Virus record (IMG/VR): IMGVR_UViG_3300031576_000219
Location: 1 to 33,534 of that record
Length of the DNA: 33,534 nucleotides
Source: a virus
Strand: one strand, 5' to 3'
Shown here: piece by piece, positions 1-8,074 of the stretch
Numbering within the stretch: the first letter of the stretch is position 1
Layout of the letters: the number at the start of each line of letters is the position of its first letter
Notes under the pieces: generated by a model
Told to the model about the DNA's origin: nothing
The model's input: only the letters and a program-made list of their open reading frames with translations
Databases searched by the model: none
Program-made: the position numbers and the translations under genes

Positions 1-55
1 CCCGGCATCTCCGGATTTTTTCCGCTTCGAACACCCAAAACAGACTGAGGGCCCC

Positions 56-682
56 ATGGGCATGCATGATGTGAGGGGCCACTGGGGAAGCGTGGAGGTC
101 GAGCCGTCGGACGGCCAGGACTTCGCGGCGCCCGATCTGGCGACCGAGGCGCCGAGCCAGACCCGGGGAGGCCGGCCGACGACGGAGGAACTGATCGCGA
201 TGGCCGCGAGCGTGGGGGCGCGCGTGTATCAACTCGATCCAGACGCACCGATCGCGGGGCCGCTGGAGGAGGCGGTGCTCCGCTACCTGGAGGCGGCTGA
301 GGACAAGATCGAGGCGATCTACCATGTGCGGACGCGGCTTCTGGCGGAGGAGGAGCTGTTGAAACTCGAGGAGACGCGCCTTGCGGCACGGCGTCGGATC
401 GCCGCGCGACGACGGGAAGAGGTGGATGGCCTCGCGATTGGGCTGCTCAAAGCACATCGGCAGGCGTTGGGCCTCGATGCCAGGATCGCGTCCGCGACCG
501 TGACGGCGCGGTTGGTGCGGAATCCGCCGGCGGTGCAGATCGAAGAAGGTGCATCCTTCGAGCGCCGCTGGTTGCGGATCGTGGCAGAACCCGACAAGGA
601 GAAGATCCGCGGCGCGCTGGAGCTCGGGGAAGAAGTTCCTGGGGCCAGCTTGGTTTGCGGCGAACACATCAGGTGGAGGTGA
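56..682 (+). CDS. Gp157-like phage protein
   Basis: A 208-residue protein whose C-terminal two thirds resembles the siphovirus Gp157 family (recognised by pattern, not by search). A long charged helix or coiled coil at about residues 70-135 carries the family's E-x-K-I-E type start, followed by RNPPAV at 155-160 and a DK-x-x-I-x-x-A-L-x-x-G-x-x-V-x-GA block at 180-197, both hallmarks of the family. The N-terminal 50 residues are low in structure and look added. The biochemical role of Gp157 is not settled; relatives usually lie among early recombination and replication genes. ATG at 56 has a GAGGG ribosome site just upstream; an ATG two codons later is possible. It opens a rightward chain of overlapping genes, far from the other recombination genes at 27-32 kb, which suggests that the window was cut at an arbitrary point of the genome. 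Confidence 0.75.
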   Translation: MGMHDVRGHWGSVEVEPSDGQDFAAPDLATEAPSQTRGGRPTTEELIAMAASVGARVYQLDPDAPIAGPLEEAVLRYLEAAEDKIEAIYHVRTRLLAEEELLKLEETRLAARRRIAARRREEVDGLAIGLLKAHRQALGLDARIASATVTARLVRNPPAVQIEEGASFERRWLRIVAEPDKEKIRGALELGEEVPGASLVCGEHIRWR

Positions 683-685
683 GGC

Positions 686-1414
686 GTGGAGCGAGAGAAC
701 GGCAGACCGGTTCGTAGGACAAACCTCGTCGTGGACGCGGGCGTTCGCGGAGGTGCGGAACAAGAGCTCGTCGGCAGCGTGGACGAGATGGTCGCGCACA
801 TCGACGCGGTGCTGAACGAAGAGAAGCAACACGGGTACGCGGCGATTGCGCCGGAAGAGTTGTTGCGGGTGGAGAAGGGCGTACCCCACTACTTCCTGCG
901 GATGTATCGGGTGCCGTTCCTGATCCGCGCGATCCGCGGCAACCTTCCCAAGGTCCAGTTCGAGGGAATGATCCGCGCCGCCCTGATCGCCGCTGCGGAC
1001 GCGTTCGGGAAGCAGATCAGCGGCAACTGGCGGCCGGTCGCCGCCGAGATCAAGCAGACGGTGCGGCGGCGCTCGAGCCGGGTCGCGCGCGAGATCCCGC
1101 GAAGTGCCATCGGCAGACCTGGGCTCGACGCGTCCGGGCTCCCGACGCAACCGGGACCGCAGCGACGACTTCTCCAGGACCAGGAAGATCAAGACCTTCT
1201 GCTCGAGGTTGCGTTCGTGGATACGCTGCGCTCGAAGCCAATGGATCCGCTGTACGAAGAGCAGGGCCGCCGGGATGGGATGATGCGCGCCTACGTCGAT
1301 TCTGGCGGCCAGCTCACCAGCTTGCCGCTGCGTCTGCGACAGGAACGGGAGCGCGCCGTCGCGATCATCCAGCAGGGCGCCAAGGCGGAAAAGCGCGGAA
1401 CGAAGACGGAATGA
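686..1414 (+). CDS. Hypothetical protein, possibly early phage gene
   Basis: I do not recognise this 242-residue protein. It starts with GTG three bases after the previous stop, behind a purine-rich AGGTGGAGGTGAGG ribosome site. Residues 30-120 are mixed helical sequence with a hydrophobic stretch at about 90-108 (IRAALIAAADAFG), too polar to be a membrane span. The middle (about 120-175) is rich in Arg, Pro and Gly and is probably flexible. The C-terminus is basic. Its last four bases form an ATGA overlap with the next gene, so the two are probably translated together. The position between a Gp157-like gene and the terminase would suit a DNA-handling or regulatory role, but nothing in the sequence proves that. 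Confidence 0.7.
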   Translation: MERENGRPVRRTNLVVDAGVRGGAEQELVGSVDEMVAHIDAVLNEEKQHGYAAIAPEELLRVEKGVPHYFLRMYRVPFLIRAIRGNLPKVQFEGMIRAALIAAADAFGKQISGNWRPVAAEIKQTVRRRSSRVAREIPRSAIGRPGLDASGLPTQPGPQRRLLQDQEDQDLLLEVAFVDTLRSKPMDPLYEEQGRRDGMMRAYVDSGGQLTSLPLRLRQERERAVAIIQQGAKAEKRGTKTE

Positions 1415-1794
1415 ACGGTCCGAAGCCAGAGGCGATCCTGCTGCCGCGCGAGTCGGCAGAGGAGTTCTGCGCGCTCTATCAGGATTTGCTTCGCCGCCAC
1501 GCGGCCGATCCCGAAGAGCCGACGGCGCTCGAGCACTTCATCGTGCAGGAGCTCACGGCAACGTGCTGGCGGATCCGGCGGGCCGGCGAGGATTCAGAGG
1601 CCATCCTCGAGCAGGTCGTCAATCAGGCCTCCTACCGGGAGGGGCGGCACAACCAACTCGTGGAATCGGACGAGCGTGGCAGGCTGCGGGCGCTCGCGGC
1701 CCGGGAGATCGGGGCGATGTTGGAGATCAACCGGGCCCTCGCCGGGGCCATCCGCAGCATCACCCTACGACTACTGGAGGGCGGCCGTGAGTAA
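1411..1794 (+). CDS. Hypothetical helical protein with WRIRR motif
   Basis: A 127-residue all-helical protein starting at the ATGA overlap with the preceding stop. It has a pattern of F-x-x-L-Y-x-x-L followed by acidic residues and a basic Trp-Arg-Ile-Arg-Arg block at about residues 51-55, then an alternating charged helix to the end. I recall similar small phage and bacterial proteins of unknown function with a WRxRR block after an E-x-x-[IV]-V helix, but I cannot assign a family. The stop (TAA) lies inside the next gene's start region, so expression is probably coupled. Confidence 0.65.
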   Translation: MNGPKPEAILLPRESAEEFCALYQDLLRRHAADPEEPTALEHFIVQELTATCWRIRRAGEDSEAILEQVVNQASYREGRHNQLVESDERGRLRALAAREIGAMLEINRALAGAIRSITLRLLEGGRE

Positions 1795-2041
1795 GACGCG
1801 GGGCGCGCTGGCGCTCATGGAGCAGGCGGCGAACGATCCGAACCTCGAACTCTCCGGCGCCGCCATCGCGCTGTGCCGCGGCGTCCTACACGGCGCCATC
1901 CACGGCTCCCACACCCTGACCGCCGCCGGTGTCGGAGAGATGCTGCGTGGCCTCGCCGCGTTGCAGGAGACGGGCGGCTCTGGCGGCGACCTGCGCAGCG
2001 CCCTGGCGGACTTCGCGCAAAGAGGAGAGGTGATCCCATGA
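1787..2041 (+). CDS. Hypothetical small protein
   Basis: An 84-residue protein. The best start is GTG at 1787, overlapping the previous gene by 8 bases and preceded by CTGGAGGGCGGCC, which supplies a GGAGG ribosome site. A longer reading back to 1676 in the same frame would lie entirely inside the previous gene and has Arg/Gly/Pro-rich shadow composition, so I reject it. The protein is helical with an AIALCRGVLHGAIHG segment in the middle and a Gly-rich linker near the end. No family recognised. It ends in an ATGA overlap with the next gene. Confidence 0.6.
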   Translation: MSKTRGALALMEQAANDPNLELSGAAIALCRGVLHGAIHGSHTLTAAGVGEMLRGLAALQETGGSGGDLRSALADFAQRGEVIP

Positions 2042-2196
2042 CCCCAGATCCCGCCAGCCTGCCAGCCGGTCCTGACCGACTCCTCGCCGCCTCCGCCGCC
2101 TCCGCCGCCGTCCCCGCCTCCGCCGCCTCCGCCGCCCTCGCCGCCGCCCACGCGGCGGCCAGCCCGACGAGCGGGGCAGAGGAGGCGGGACCATGA
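2038..2196 (+). CDS. Alanine-rich small peptide
   Basis: A 52-residue reading frame that starts at an ATGA overlap behind AGAGGAGAGG and ends at another ATGA overlap with the next gene. Residues 17-45 are almost only Ala, Ser, Val and Pro, produced by a GCC/TCC repeat tract. Such sequence could be a linker-like helix or may simply hold the operon's translation together. The good ribosome site and the exact start/stop overlaps at both ends support real translation; composition gives no function. Confidence 0.5.
   Translation: MTPDPASLPAGPDRLLAASAASAAVPASAASAALAAAHAAASPTSGAEEAGP
2084..2159 (+). repeat. Low-complexity GCC/TCC tract
   Basis: About 75 bases built almost entirely from the units GCCTCC, GCCGCC and GCCGTCC. 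It encodes the poly-alanine core of the small peptide above. Slippage in such a tract would change the peptide's length and could break the frame. On the minus strand the tract keeps long reading frames open, which are shadows. Confidence 0.8.
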
Positions 2197-2438
2197 ACCT
2201 CCGTGCCGCGAGCAAACTTCCCCTTTCCCTTCGGCGGGTGCGGCTCTCGGCCCTCGTGACCGGGCTCGCACACGAGCAGGTCAAGCAGATGGCCGAAACA
2301 CACCGGCTGTCGAGCGAGAAAGCACTGGATGTTCTTGTAAGGCTCGGCGCCAGAGCCGCCGCGGCGCGACCGGAGCTCGTCGAGCGGCTGCTTGCGGAGG
2401 ACGGCGGTGCGATCCGCGCCTGGAACGAGGGGGCTTGA
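2193..2438 (+). CDS. Small helical protein upstream of terminase
   Basis: An 81-residue protein starting at an ATGA overlap with a GGAGGCGGGACC ribosome site. The N-terminal 20 residues are basic (R and K every few positions). Residues 25-60 form a helix-turn-helix-like or ribbon-helix-helix-like pattern (LAHEQVKQMAETHRL, then S-x-E-K-A-L-D-V-L-V-R-L-G), and the tail is acidic. It lies directly before the large terminase gene and overlaps its start by 32 bases, the usual place for a small terminase subunit. It is shorter than most small terminases (usually more than 100 residues), so a DNA-binding packaging or regulatory role is only a suggestion. Confidence 0.6.
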   Translation: MNLRAASKLPLSLRRVRLSALVTGLAHEQVKQMAETHRLSSEKALDVLVRLGARAAAARPELVERLLAEDGGAIRAWNEGA

Positions 2439-3999
2439 TCTCGGAAGTGCGGCATGGTTCGTGCCGCGGCTCCAGATCATCGGCCGAACGGGGCGCGTCC
2501 AGCGCCTCGCGCCCCTGGAGCCAGAGCAGGGCAAGTTCGTGCGGGCCTGGGGCGATGGCCGTCGCAAAATCTGTGTGCTCAAACCGAGGCAGATCGGCCA
2601 AACGACGATCACGCAGGCCTGCATCTTCCACGCCGCCTATGTCTCGCCAGATCCGATCGGGATTCTCACCCTCGGCCACGAGTCTGGCGCCTGTGCCAGG
2701 GTCAACCAGATGCACCGCCAGTTTGTGCGCGGCCTCCCGGGGCCGTTGCGGCCCCCGCTCGCGAAGGACAACGCGAACGAGATCGTCCTTGGCCACAACG
2801 GCGCGGTGCTGCGGCAGGTCATGGCCGGGGGCCGCGGACAGGCGCGGTCATTCACCTACCAGATGCTCGTTGCGACCGAGATGGCGTTCTGGCCCAGGGG
2901 CTCGGCGTCGGTGGCGGGGACCGATGTAGATCGCGATGTGTGGGCGTCCGCGCTCTCGACGCTCCATCACGGACCGCACACCCGTATCGTGGTCGAGAGC
3001 ACCGGGAACGGGCCATCCGGTGTCTTCTACGACATCGTGCGTACCGCGCGCGAGTCGAAGGAATGGCTGTTCCTGTTCTATCCCTGGCACTCGTTCGCCT
3101 CCTACACGATCGAGCCGCCGGAGGGTTACGCGCCGACGCCGGAAGAACGAGAGCTGCTGCAGCTCTATGGCCTCACGCCGGGACAGCTCGCCTGGAGGCG
3201 GCAGAAGCTCGTGGATGAGGGGATATCGGAACGTAGATTCCGCTGCGAGTATCCCTTCACCTGGGAAGATCCCTTCCTGCTGACGGAGAGCTCGTGGTTC
3301 GACGCCGAGCTCCTGAATCGGGTTCTCGCCAGGGTGCCCCACGCCTGGCGGCGAAACAGCCTCGATGGACCGCTGCGCGTCTATCACCGGCCGGAGCCAG
3401 GGCGACGGTACTTCGCGGGCTTCGACACAAGCGGCGGCACGGGACGAGACGATGCCGCGCTTGTGATCTTGCGGGACGATCTGGAGGTGGTGCTGGCCTG
3501 GTCCGACAACCGCAGCCCGCCCCACATGCAGGCGGACACGGCAACGAGCCTCTGCGGCACGTACAACGCGCTTGTGCTGACTGAGGAGAACAACTACGGC
3601 CGCCAGGTGATCGCGAGGATGGAGTACCTCGGGGCGAAGACCTGGAAGGACGACAAGGCGAAGAACTTCATCAGCCTCGGGGGTCGCGCCGGCCAGTCGA
3701 AGAAGATGGTTTACGGCTTCGCCCGGCATCTGATCAATGACGCCGTCGCCTGCAGCGCCGATGCGAAACTCCCGGCCCGGATCAACGACGAAGACCTGCT
3801 CGCGCAATTGCTTGTGGTCCGCGAAGACGAAGCTGGCGCAATCGAGGCACCGGCGGGCAGGCATGACGATCTGGCCGACGCCTACGTGTTCGCGCTGTGG
3901 TGCGGTCGCCACCACTTCGCCCCGGCCCCGACACCACAGGAGCCGGAGCGGGTTAGGATGGGGCAGATCCGAACCCTTCTTGGAGCCACGGGACGATGA
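2407..3999 (+). CDS. terL: Terminase large subunit
   Basis: Packaging motor ATPase plus headful nuclease, about 530 residues. Numbered from the GTG at 2407: a P-loop KPRQIGQTT at 59-67, Walker B-like VATEMAFW at 155-162, and the coupling motif ESTGNG at 197-202. The RNase H-like nuclease has FDTSGG with D340, TEENNYG with E393/E394, and RHDDLADA with D487/D488 and D491. The P-loop has Gln where the classic Lys stands; in many phage terminases the working Lys is the upstream one (here K59), so this need not inactivate the enzyme. Start choice: GTG 2407 has a perfect GGAGG at 2396-2400 with a 6-base gap. A TTG at 2392 is upstream in frame with no such site. ATGA overlap with the portal gene. 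It acts at the prohead portal. Confidence 0.95.
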   Translation: MRSAPGTRGLDLGSAAWFVPRLQIIGRTGRVQRLAPLEPEQGKFVRAWGDGRRKICVLKPRQIGQTTITQACIFHAAYVSPDPIGILTLGHESGACARVNQMHRQFVRGLPGPLRPPLAKDNANEIVLGHNGAVLRQVMAGGRGQARSFTYQMLVATEMAFWPRGSASVAGTDVDRDVWASALSTLHHGPHTRIVVESTGNGPSGVFYDIVRTARESKEWLFLFYPWHSFASYTIEPPEGYAPTPEERELLQLYGLTPGQLAWRRQKLVDEGISERRFRCEYPFTWEDPFLLTESSWFDAELLNRVLARVPHAWRRNSLDGPLRVYHRPEPGRRYFAGFDTSGGTGRDDAALVILRDDLEVVLAWSDNRSPPHMQADTATSLCGTYNALVLTEENNYGRQVIARMEYLGAKTWKDDKAKNFISLGGRAGQSKKMVYGFARHLINDAVACSADAKLPARINDEDLLAQLLVVREDEAGAIEAPAGRHDDLADAYVFALWCGRHHFAPAPTPQEPERVRMGQIRTLLGATGR

Positions 4000-5855
4000 C
4001 GGAAGCCGCCCAGGAAGTTCTCCGGCAACATGTGCAGTGGGTCGAGACGCATCGGCAGGGGTGGTTCGCGCGCCGCTCTGCGATGGAAGACGACTTCTGG
4101 CAGGGCGAGAGCCGGAACGGTGGCGGCTCCCGATTGCGCGTCGAGGGAGACGGCTTCGCGCTCGCCGGTCAGCCCGGAACGGGCTTCCACCACCTGACTC
4201 AAGTGAACCTGATCCGTCCCTGGGTGACGTCGTTCGTGGCGTCCCTCTACTACCGCGGCGTCCGCGTCTCGATCGAGCCCGACGCGATCCCGAGCGAAGA
4301 GGCCTCCCAGGAAGTGCGCGCGGAGAAGGCGCGAGGCATGCAGGCCGTGGCGAACCGTTTCCTCGCCACGTCCCAGGCCGAAGACGTCCTCGAACGCATG
4401 TTCGTCATGGGCCTGTGTTACGGCGGCGGCTGTGCGCCTCGGCTGTGCCTCGCCGCGGAAGAGCGGAGACCGAAGAAGCAGGAGGTGCTCGACCTCATCG
4501 GGATCGAGGCGGTTCCGCCCTGGGGCTGCGTGTGGGATCGGCGGACGCAGAGCCGGGACCGGCTGCGCTACATTGGCGCGCTCTACCAGATGCCGAAGGA
4601 GGACGCGGAAGCGATCTTCGGCGCCAAGGTGTTGGCCAAGGACGAGGAGATCGCGGGCCCGCTCATGGACGTGTTAGCCAACGGATTCTCCGGCGTGCCG
4701 GATCCCATGGCGCAGAAAGATCACGTCTGGATCTTCGAGCTCCTCGACTACATGACGCCGACGACGACCGACGGCAAGACGCTCCCCGGCACTTTCGCGA
4801 TCTACCTCGTGACGGGCCTCGGAATCGAAAACGGCCTCGTTGAGCTACGGAAGGGCGCGCCCCCCTACGCCTGGGCAGATGATCGCCCCGCAGCCTCGTT
4901 GATCCCATTTCTGCCAGAGCCCTTCCCGGAGTTCCCTCTCGACAGCATGGCGGGCGCTCAGTCGGTCTATGAGCTCAACGCCGAGCTGAACCGGGCCCTC
5001 ACCGTCGTTGCCGAGGCCTTCCGTCGCGATGCGGCGCGCGTGATCCTCTACCTGCGGGACAGGGGCGTGTCCGAGGAGGCGCTCGCGCAGATCGTGAGCG
5101 GGCAGGACTTGATCCTCGTCGGGCTCGACACGCAAGTTCTGGAGGGGCTCTTCAAGATTCTGGAAATGCCGCCTATTTCCAGCACTTTGCTTGAATACAT
5201 CCGGCAACTACAGAACGGGATCGACAGGACGCAACTTCTCGCTGACGTCACGCGCGGGAAGGCCGGCGAGTACCTGTCCGCCACGGAGGCCGCGAACCTC
5301 GTCAACTACTCGGAGACGACGATCGGGCGCGTCCGGAAACGGGCCGACGATGTGATCGAATCGCTCGTTGCGACCTACTTCCGGCATCTCGATGGAGCCA
5401 TGGAGGAGATGAGGCTCGACGAGATCGAGATCCTGGTCAACGGGAAGCCCGTCACGCTCGATCGGGAAGACCTGGCCCTCCGCTGGCAGATCCAGGCCAT
5501 CGACACCGTGAGCACGCCGGCCGCCGCGGCGCAGACGCGCACCGAGTTCATGGCGGCGCTTCCGTCGCTGATGCAGCTCGCGACGGCCGCCGATCCTAGC
5601 GGAGCCGCGTCCGCAGCCCTCGCGGCGCGGGCGCTCGATCAGATGGTGGAGCTCCTGAAACTCCCCGCGGCGTTCCGCGCCGAAGCGCTTATGCCGGCCG
5701 GTCCAGCGCAACCGGGGCAGCCCGCCCCGGAACAATCCCCCTCTTCCGGCGGACCGGCCGGCATCCCTGCCACGGACGTGGAGGCGCTTCTCCGCAGCCC
5801 GGCGGCCCAGGCCATCCTCAACGCCGCAGAGGCCGAAGGAGGCGCGCCGGCATGA
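3996..5855 (+). CDS. Portal protein
   Basis: A 619-residue protein in the portal position between terminase and scaffold. It forms the DNA entry ring at one capsid vertex and the docking site for terminase and adaptor. Family-like features: an N-terminal helical segment followed by NLIRPWVTSFVASLYYRG (about residues 70-87), the clip or wing region with an acidic patch, and a long stem-like helical part near 380-470 that contains TRGKAGEYLSATEAANL, a polar pattern often seen in podovirus portals. The C-terminal 60 residues are Pro/Ala/Gly rich and probably disordered. The start overlaps the terminase stop (ATGA), and the end overlaps the zinc-ribbon gene (ATGA). Length is in the normal range for podovirus portals. 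Confidence 0.85.
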   Translation: MTEAAQEVLRQHVQWVETHRQGWFARRSAMEDDFWQGESRNGGGSRLRVEGDGFALAGQPGTGFHHLTQVNLIRPWVTSFVASLYYRGVRVSIEPDAIPSEEASQEVRAEKARGMQAVANRFLATSQAEDVLERMFVMGLCYGGGCAPRLCLAAEERRPKKQEVLDLIGIEAVPPWGCVWDRRTQSRDRLRYIGALYQMPKEDAEAIFGAKVLAKDEEIAGPLMDVLANGFSGVPDPMAQKDHVWIFELLDYMTPTTTDGKTLPGTFAIYLVTGLGIENGLVELRKGAPPYAWADDRPAASLIPFLPEPFPEFPLDSMAGAQSVYELNAELNRALTVVAEAFRRDAARVILYLRDRGVSEEALAQIVSGQDLILVGLDTQVLEGLFKILEMPPISSTLLEYIRQLQNGIDRTQLLADVTRGKAGEYLSATEAANLVNYSETTIGRVRKRADDVIESLVATYFRHLDGAMEEMRLDEIEILVNGKPVTLDREDLALRWQIQAIDTVSTPAAAAQTRTEFMAALPSLMQLATAADPSGAASAALAARALDQMVELLKLPAAFRAEALMPAGPAQPGQPAPEQSPSSGGPAGIPATDVEALLRSPAAQAILNAAEAEGGAPA

Positions 5856-6334
5856 TCCGCACCTTCGACGCGAGATGCCGCTGCGGACAGCTCTACGAGG
5901 TGTTCGAGCGCGGCGGCACGTCCTCGGCGTGTCCGAGATGTGGCGCCTCCGGTCCCGAGAGCCGGGAGCGGTTGTACAGCCCCCTGGCCGTTGTCGGGAC
6001 AGGCGACGTCGCCGGCGTCGGTCGCATCTACCCGTACTTCGATCGCGGCCTCGGGCGCATGGTTCGGAACCGTCAGGAGCGCGACCGTGTGATGGTGCGG
6101 CGTGGCTTGCAGGAGTGGGAGCCGTCGGATCTGGAGCGCGCCGCGGCGAGGAACGCCAGCGCCTCGGCGGCCCGCAAGACCCGGATCGCGGCGCGGCAAG
6201 AGCAGCTCCGCACCGACCCGGCCTACGCGGACTACCGCAGGGCCGTGGACTCTGGTATGGTGGCCGAGCGGACGAAGAAAACCCAACAAGCGGCAGTCCG
6301 CGCCGCTGAAAAGGAAGCACGCAAATGCCGGTGA
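5852..6334 (+). CDS. Zinc-ribbon protein in prohead operon
   Basis: A 160-residue protein with an N-terminal zinc ribbon: a CRCG knuckle at about residues 9-12 and CPRCG at about 28-32, as in FmdB-type ribbons. The remainder is a charged helix rich in Arg, Glu and Ala that ends in a strongly basic tail. It starts at an ATGA overlap with an AAGGAGG ribosome site. Similar short ribbon proteins occur between portal and scaffold genes in other phages, with unknown role. Metal binding is expected from the four cysteines; a head-assembly or DNA-binding role is inference only. Confidence 0.7.
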   Translation: MIRTFDARCRCGQLYEVFERGGTSSACPRCGASGPESRERLYSPLAVVGTGDVAGVGRIYPYFDRGLGRMVRNRQERDRVMVRRGLQEWEPSDLERAAARNASASAARKTRIAARQEQLRTDPAYADYRRAVDSGMVAERTKKTQQAAVRAAEKEARKCR

Positions 6335-6465
6335 CCGCATCCCAGCGTCGTGCCCAGCAGGCCGCGAAGGTACGGCAGGATTGGAAGGCGAAGCACGAGC
6401 CCGTCTCCGAGCTCGTCAAGGAGAAAACGCCACCGACCGGGCCGGCCAAGAAGACCCGCAAGTAG
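6325..6465 (+). CDS. Small basic peptide, 46 residues
   Basis: A 46-residue reading frame rich in Lys, Arg and Gln (it begins MPVTASQRRAQQ and ends KKTRK). ATG at 6325 lies 10 bases before the end of the zinc-ribbon gene and has an AAAAGGAAG ribosome site. It ends with TAG 9 bases before the next ATG, whose ribosome site (TAGGAG) overlaps its stop. The position and ribosome sites argue for real translation. The basic, unstructured composition suggests binding to nucleic acid or to acidic head proteins. No family recognised. Confidence 0.6.
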   Translation: MPVTASQRRAQQAAKVRQDWKAKHEPVSELVKEKTPPTGPAKKTRK

Positions 6466-6474
6466 GAGCCAGCG

Positions 6475-6960
6475 ATGCCGCACGCCGAGACGAGCGCACT
6501 GGAAACCCGCGTCCAAGAGCAGGACACCGAGATCGCGGCACAGCGCCAGCAGACGATCGGGGCCGCGGCACCACGGGCGAAAGAGCCTCTCGAGCCCGAG
6601 GTGGTGAACCTCGTTGCGAAGATGCTCGGTTCCGCCGTCGTGGCGTTGACTGACGGACAGGTCACGCCGGCATTCGCGGAGACGAGCGAGCCGGTGGAGG
6701 CGCTCCCCGCCGATATCTTCGCCGGGCTCGCTGCGATCACGACGCTGTTCGAGCAAGTTCCGGAAGCGGAGGCCTACCGCTACGACATCGAGGAGGCCAC
6801 GGCAAGCAACGACGGCCTCGCGGAGCTCGCCAAGCGCCTCGACGCGGCGAGCAAGGACAAGGAGCTGATCCGCGCGATGAAGCGCCCGCAGAAGGCTGCC
6901 GCCCAGGAGAAGAAGCCCGTGGCGCCCGCCGAGGAGAATCTCGAGGAGTTCGTCCCGTGA
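6475..6960 (+). CDS. Hypothetical protein before scaffold
   Basis: A 161-residue protein with a clear TAGGAG ribosome site and a GTGA overlap at its end. The N-terminus (residues 5-35) is a Glu/Gln-rich helix likely to form a coiled coil. The middle (about 42-110) is compact and hydrophobic and starts EVVNLVAKMLGSAVVALTDGQ. The last 30 residues are Lys/Ala/Glu-rich. No family recognised. Its place before the scaffold suggests a head-assembly role, perhaps an accessory scaffold. Confidence 0.65.
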   Translation: MPHAETSALETRVQEQDTEIAAQRQQTIGAAAPRAKEPLEPEVVNLVAKMLGSAVVALTDGQVTPAFAETSEPVEALPADIFAGLAAITTLFEQVPEAEAYRYDIEEATASNDGLAELAKRLDAASKDKELIRAMKRPQKAAAQEKKPVAPAEENLEEFVP

Positions 6961-7997
6961 GCGCTCTCCCCGCGATCGTCATGCCGGCCCCATCGAAACC
7001 GTCTCTCCCTCCTCCACCACCCCCCGGCGCGCCCGGCTCAACCGGCGCGCCCGCCGCTGCAGCGAAGCCTCCCGGCACCGTAACGCCGCAACGGAAGGTG
7101 GAGGAGGGGGATCTCCCGCTGCAGCCGGAGGGGCAGCCGACCGACGCGAAGAAGGAGGAGGCGCCACCCGAAGATCAGGGCGCCGCAGCCATCGAGGCCC
7201 TCTTCGGAGACAACCCTCCCGACTTCTTGAAGGCACTCGACGCCCAACTCGAGCAGAGCGGCAAGAAGGGTTTCTCCGTCAGTCGCGTGGCGCTCTCCAA
7301 CCTTCCGATCGAGGCGCAGCAGCTTGTCGCCAACCTGCGGCGACTCGTGCTGACGAAGGCCTCCGATCACGCCCGCGAAGCCGCGGGCGCGAAGACGGAA
7401 CGCAAAGCCCTCGAAGACGAGCGGCGATCCCTGCAGGCGGAGCGCGCCAAGCTCTACAGCCTCTTCAAAGACCCGCGACTGGCCGAGCTCGCGAAGGCGC
7501 CGGAGGGAGAGGCGCCGGACCCGTACTCGCCGGAGGGGATCGATCATCGCGTGAAGCATGGTGTCGCGGAGCGCTTCGGGGACTTCCTTGCCCGCTTGAA
7601 GGTCGTCTCAGAGGAATCGGAACAGCAGGTCGCGGCAACCATGGAGACGGCGCGGCGCACGGCCGAGAAAGAGGAGCTGAAAACGGCCCTCGCGACACAG
7701 GAGGGCTGGTCAGATCCCGACGTGAAGGACTACGCGAAGAGGCTGGTAACGGCCCACAACATGCACTGGAAGGAGGCGTTCCCGATCGCGGTGGCGATGG
7801 TGCGAGGCGCCGAGCCGAAACAGTCGGCAGACGAACCCAACGCCAGATCGCAGACGCGGATGGTGCGCCGCGAGGCCGGCGCCATGCCTGAGACTCCGAA
7901 GGATCTCGACAGCTACGGGTTGCAGAAGTGGTACGACGCGCACCCCGGGACCCGGGCACGTGACATCGAGCGGTATCAGCATCGACTCGGGCGCTGA
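6957..7997 (+). CDS. Putative capsid scaffolding protein
   Basis: A 346-residue protein starting at GTG in a GTGA overlap. Residues 8-35 are Pro/Ala/Gly-rich and disordered, residues 45-75 are acidic, and a long charged helix at about 135-170 (with KTERKALEDERRSLQAERAKL) should form a coiled coil. The final 40 residues are basic and end in Tyr-Gln-His-Arg-Leu-Gly-Arg. Low complexity, a coiled coil, a basic C-terminus and position directly before the major capsid gene are the usual marks of podovirus scaffolds, which fill the prohead and leave it. Scaffolds diverge quickly, so this rests mostly on context. Confidence 0.7.
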   Translation: MSALPAIVMPAPSKPSLPPPPPPGAPGSTGAPAAAAKPPGTVTPQRKVEEGDLPLQPEGQPTDAKKEEAPPEDQGAAAIEALFGDNPPDFLKALDAQLEQSGKKGFSVSRVALSNLPIEAQQLVANLRRLVLTKASDHAREAAGAKTERKALEDERRSLQAERAKLYSLFKDPRLAELAKAPEGEAPDPYSPEGIDHRVKHGVAERFGDFLARLKVVSEESEQQVAATMETARRTAEKEELKTALATQEGWSDPDVKDYAKRLVTAHNMHWKEAFPIAVAMVRGAEPKQSADEPNARSQTRMVRREAGAMPETPKDLDSYGLQKWYDAHPGTRARDIERYQHRLGR

Positions 7998-8003
7998 TCT
8001 GGC

Positions 8004-8032
8004 TTGACATGATCTGCGCGGCTCGGTAGAGT
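8004..8032 (+). promoter_or_regulatory. Sigma70-type promoter for major capsid gene
   Basis: TTGACA at 8004-8009 and TAGAGT at 8027-8032 are separated by exactly 17 bases. The -35 box is a perfect consensus and the spacing is optimal. It lies in the only long gap of the late region (7998-8142), so transcription would begin near 8039 and give a leader of about 100 bases before the capsid gene. Extra capsid mRNA would supply the hundreds of copies needed per particle. Confidence 0.8.
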
Positions 8033-8074
8033 TCCAACAGCAAAGCAACAGCGTACGGCTTCGACACCCTCTCC

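Noticed and set aside
1-55. Terminator or promoter at the left edge
   Set aside because: A T6 run stands at about 15-20, but no stem precedes it, and no paired -35/-10 boxes are visible in the 55 bases.
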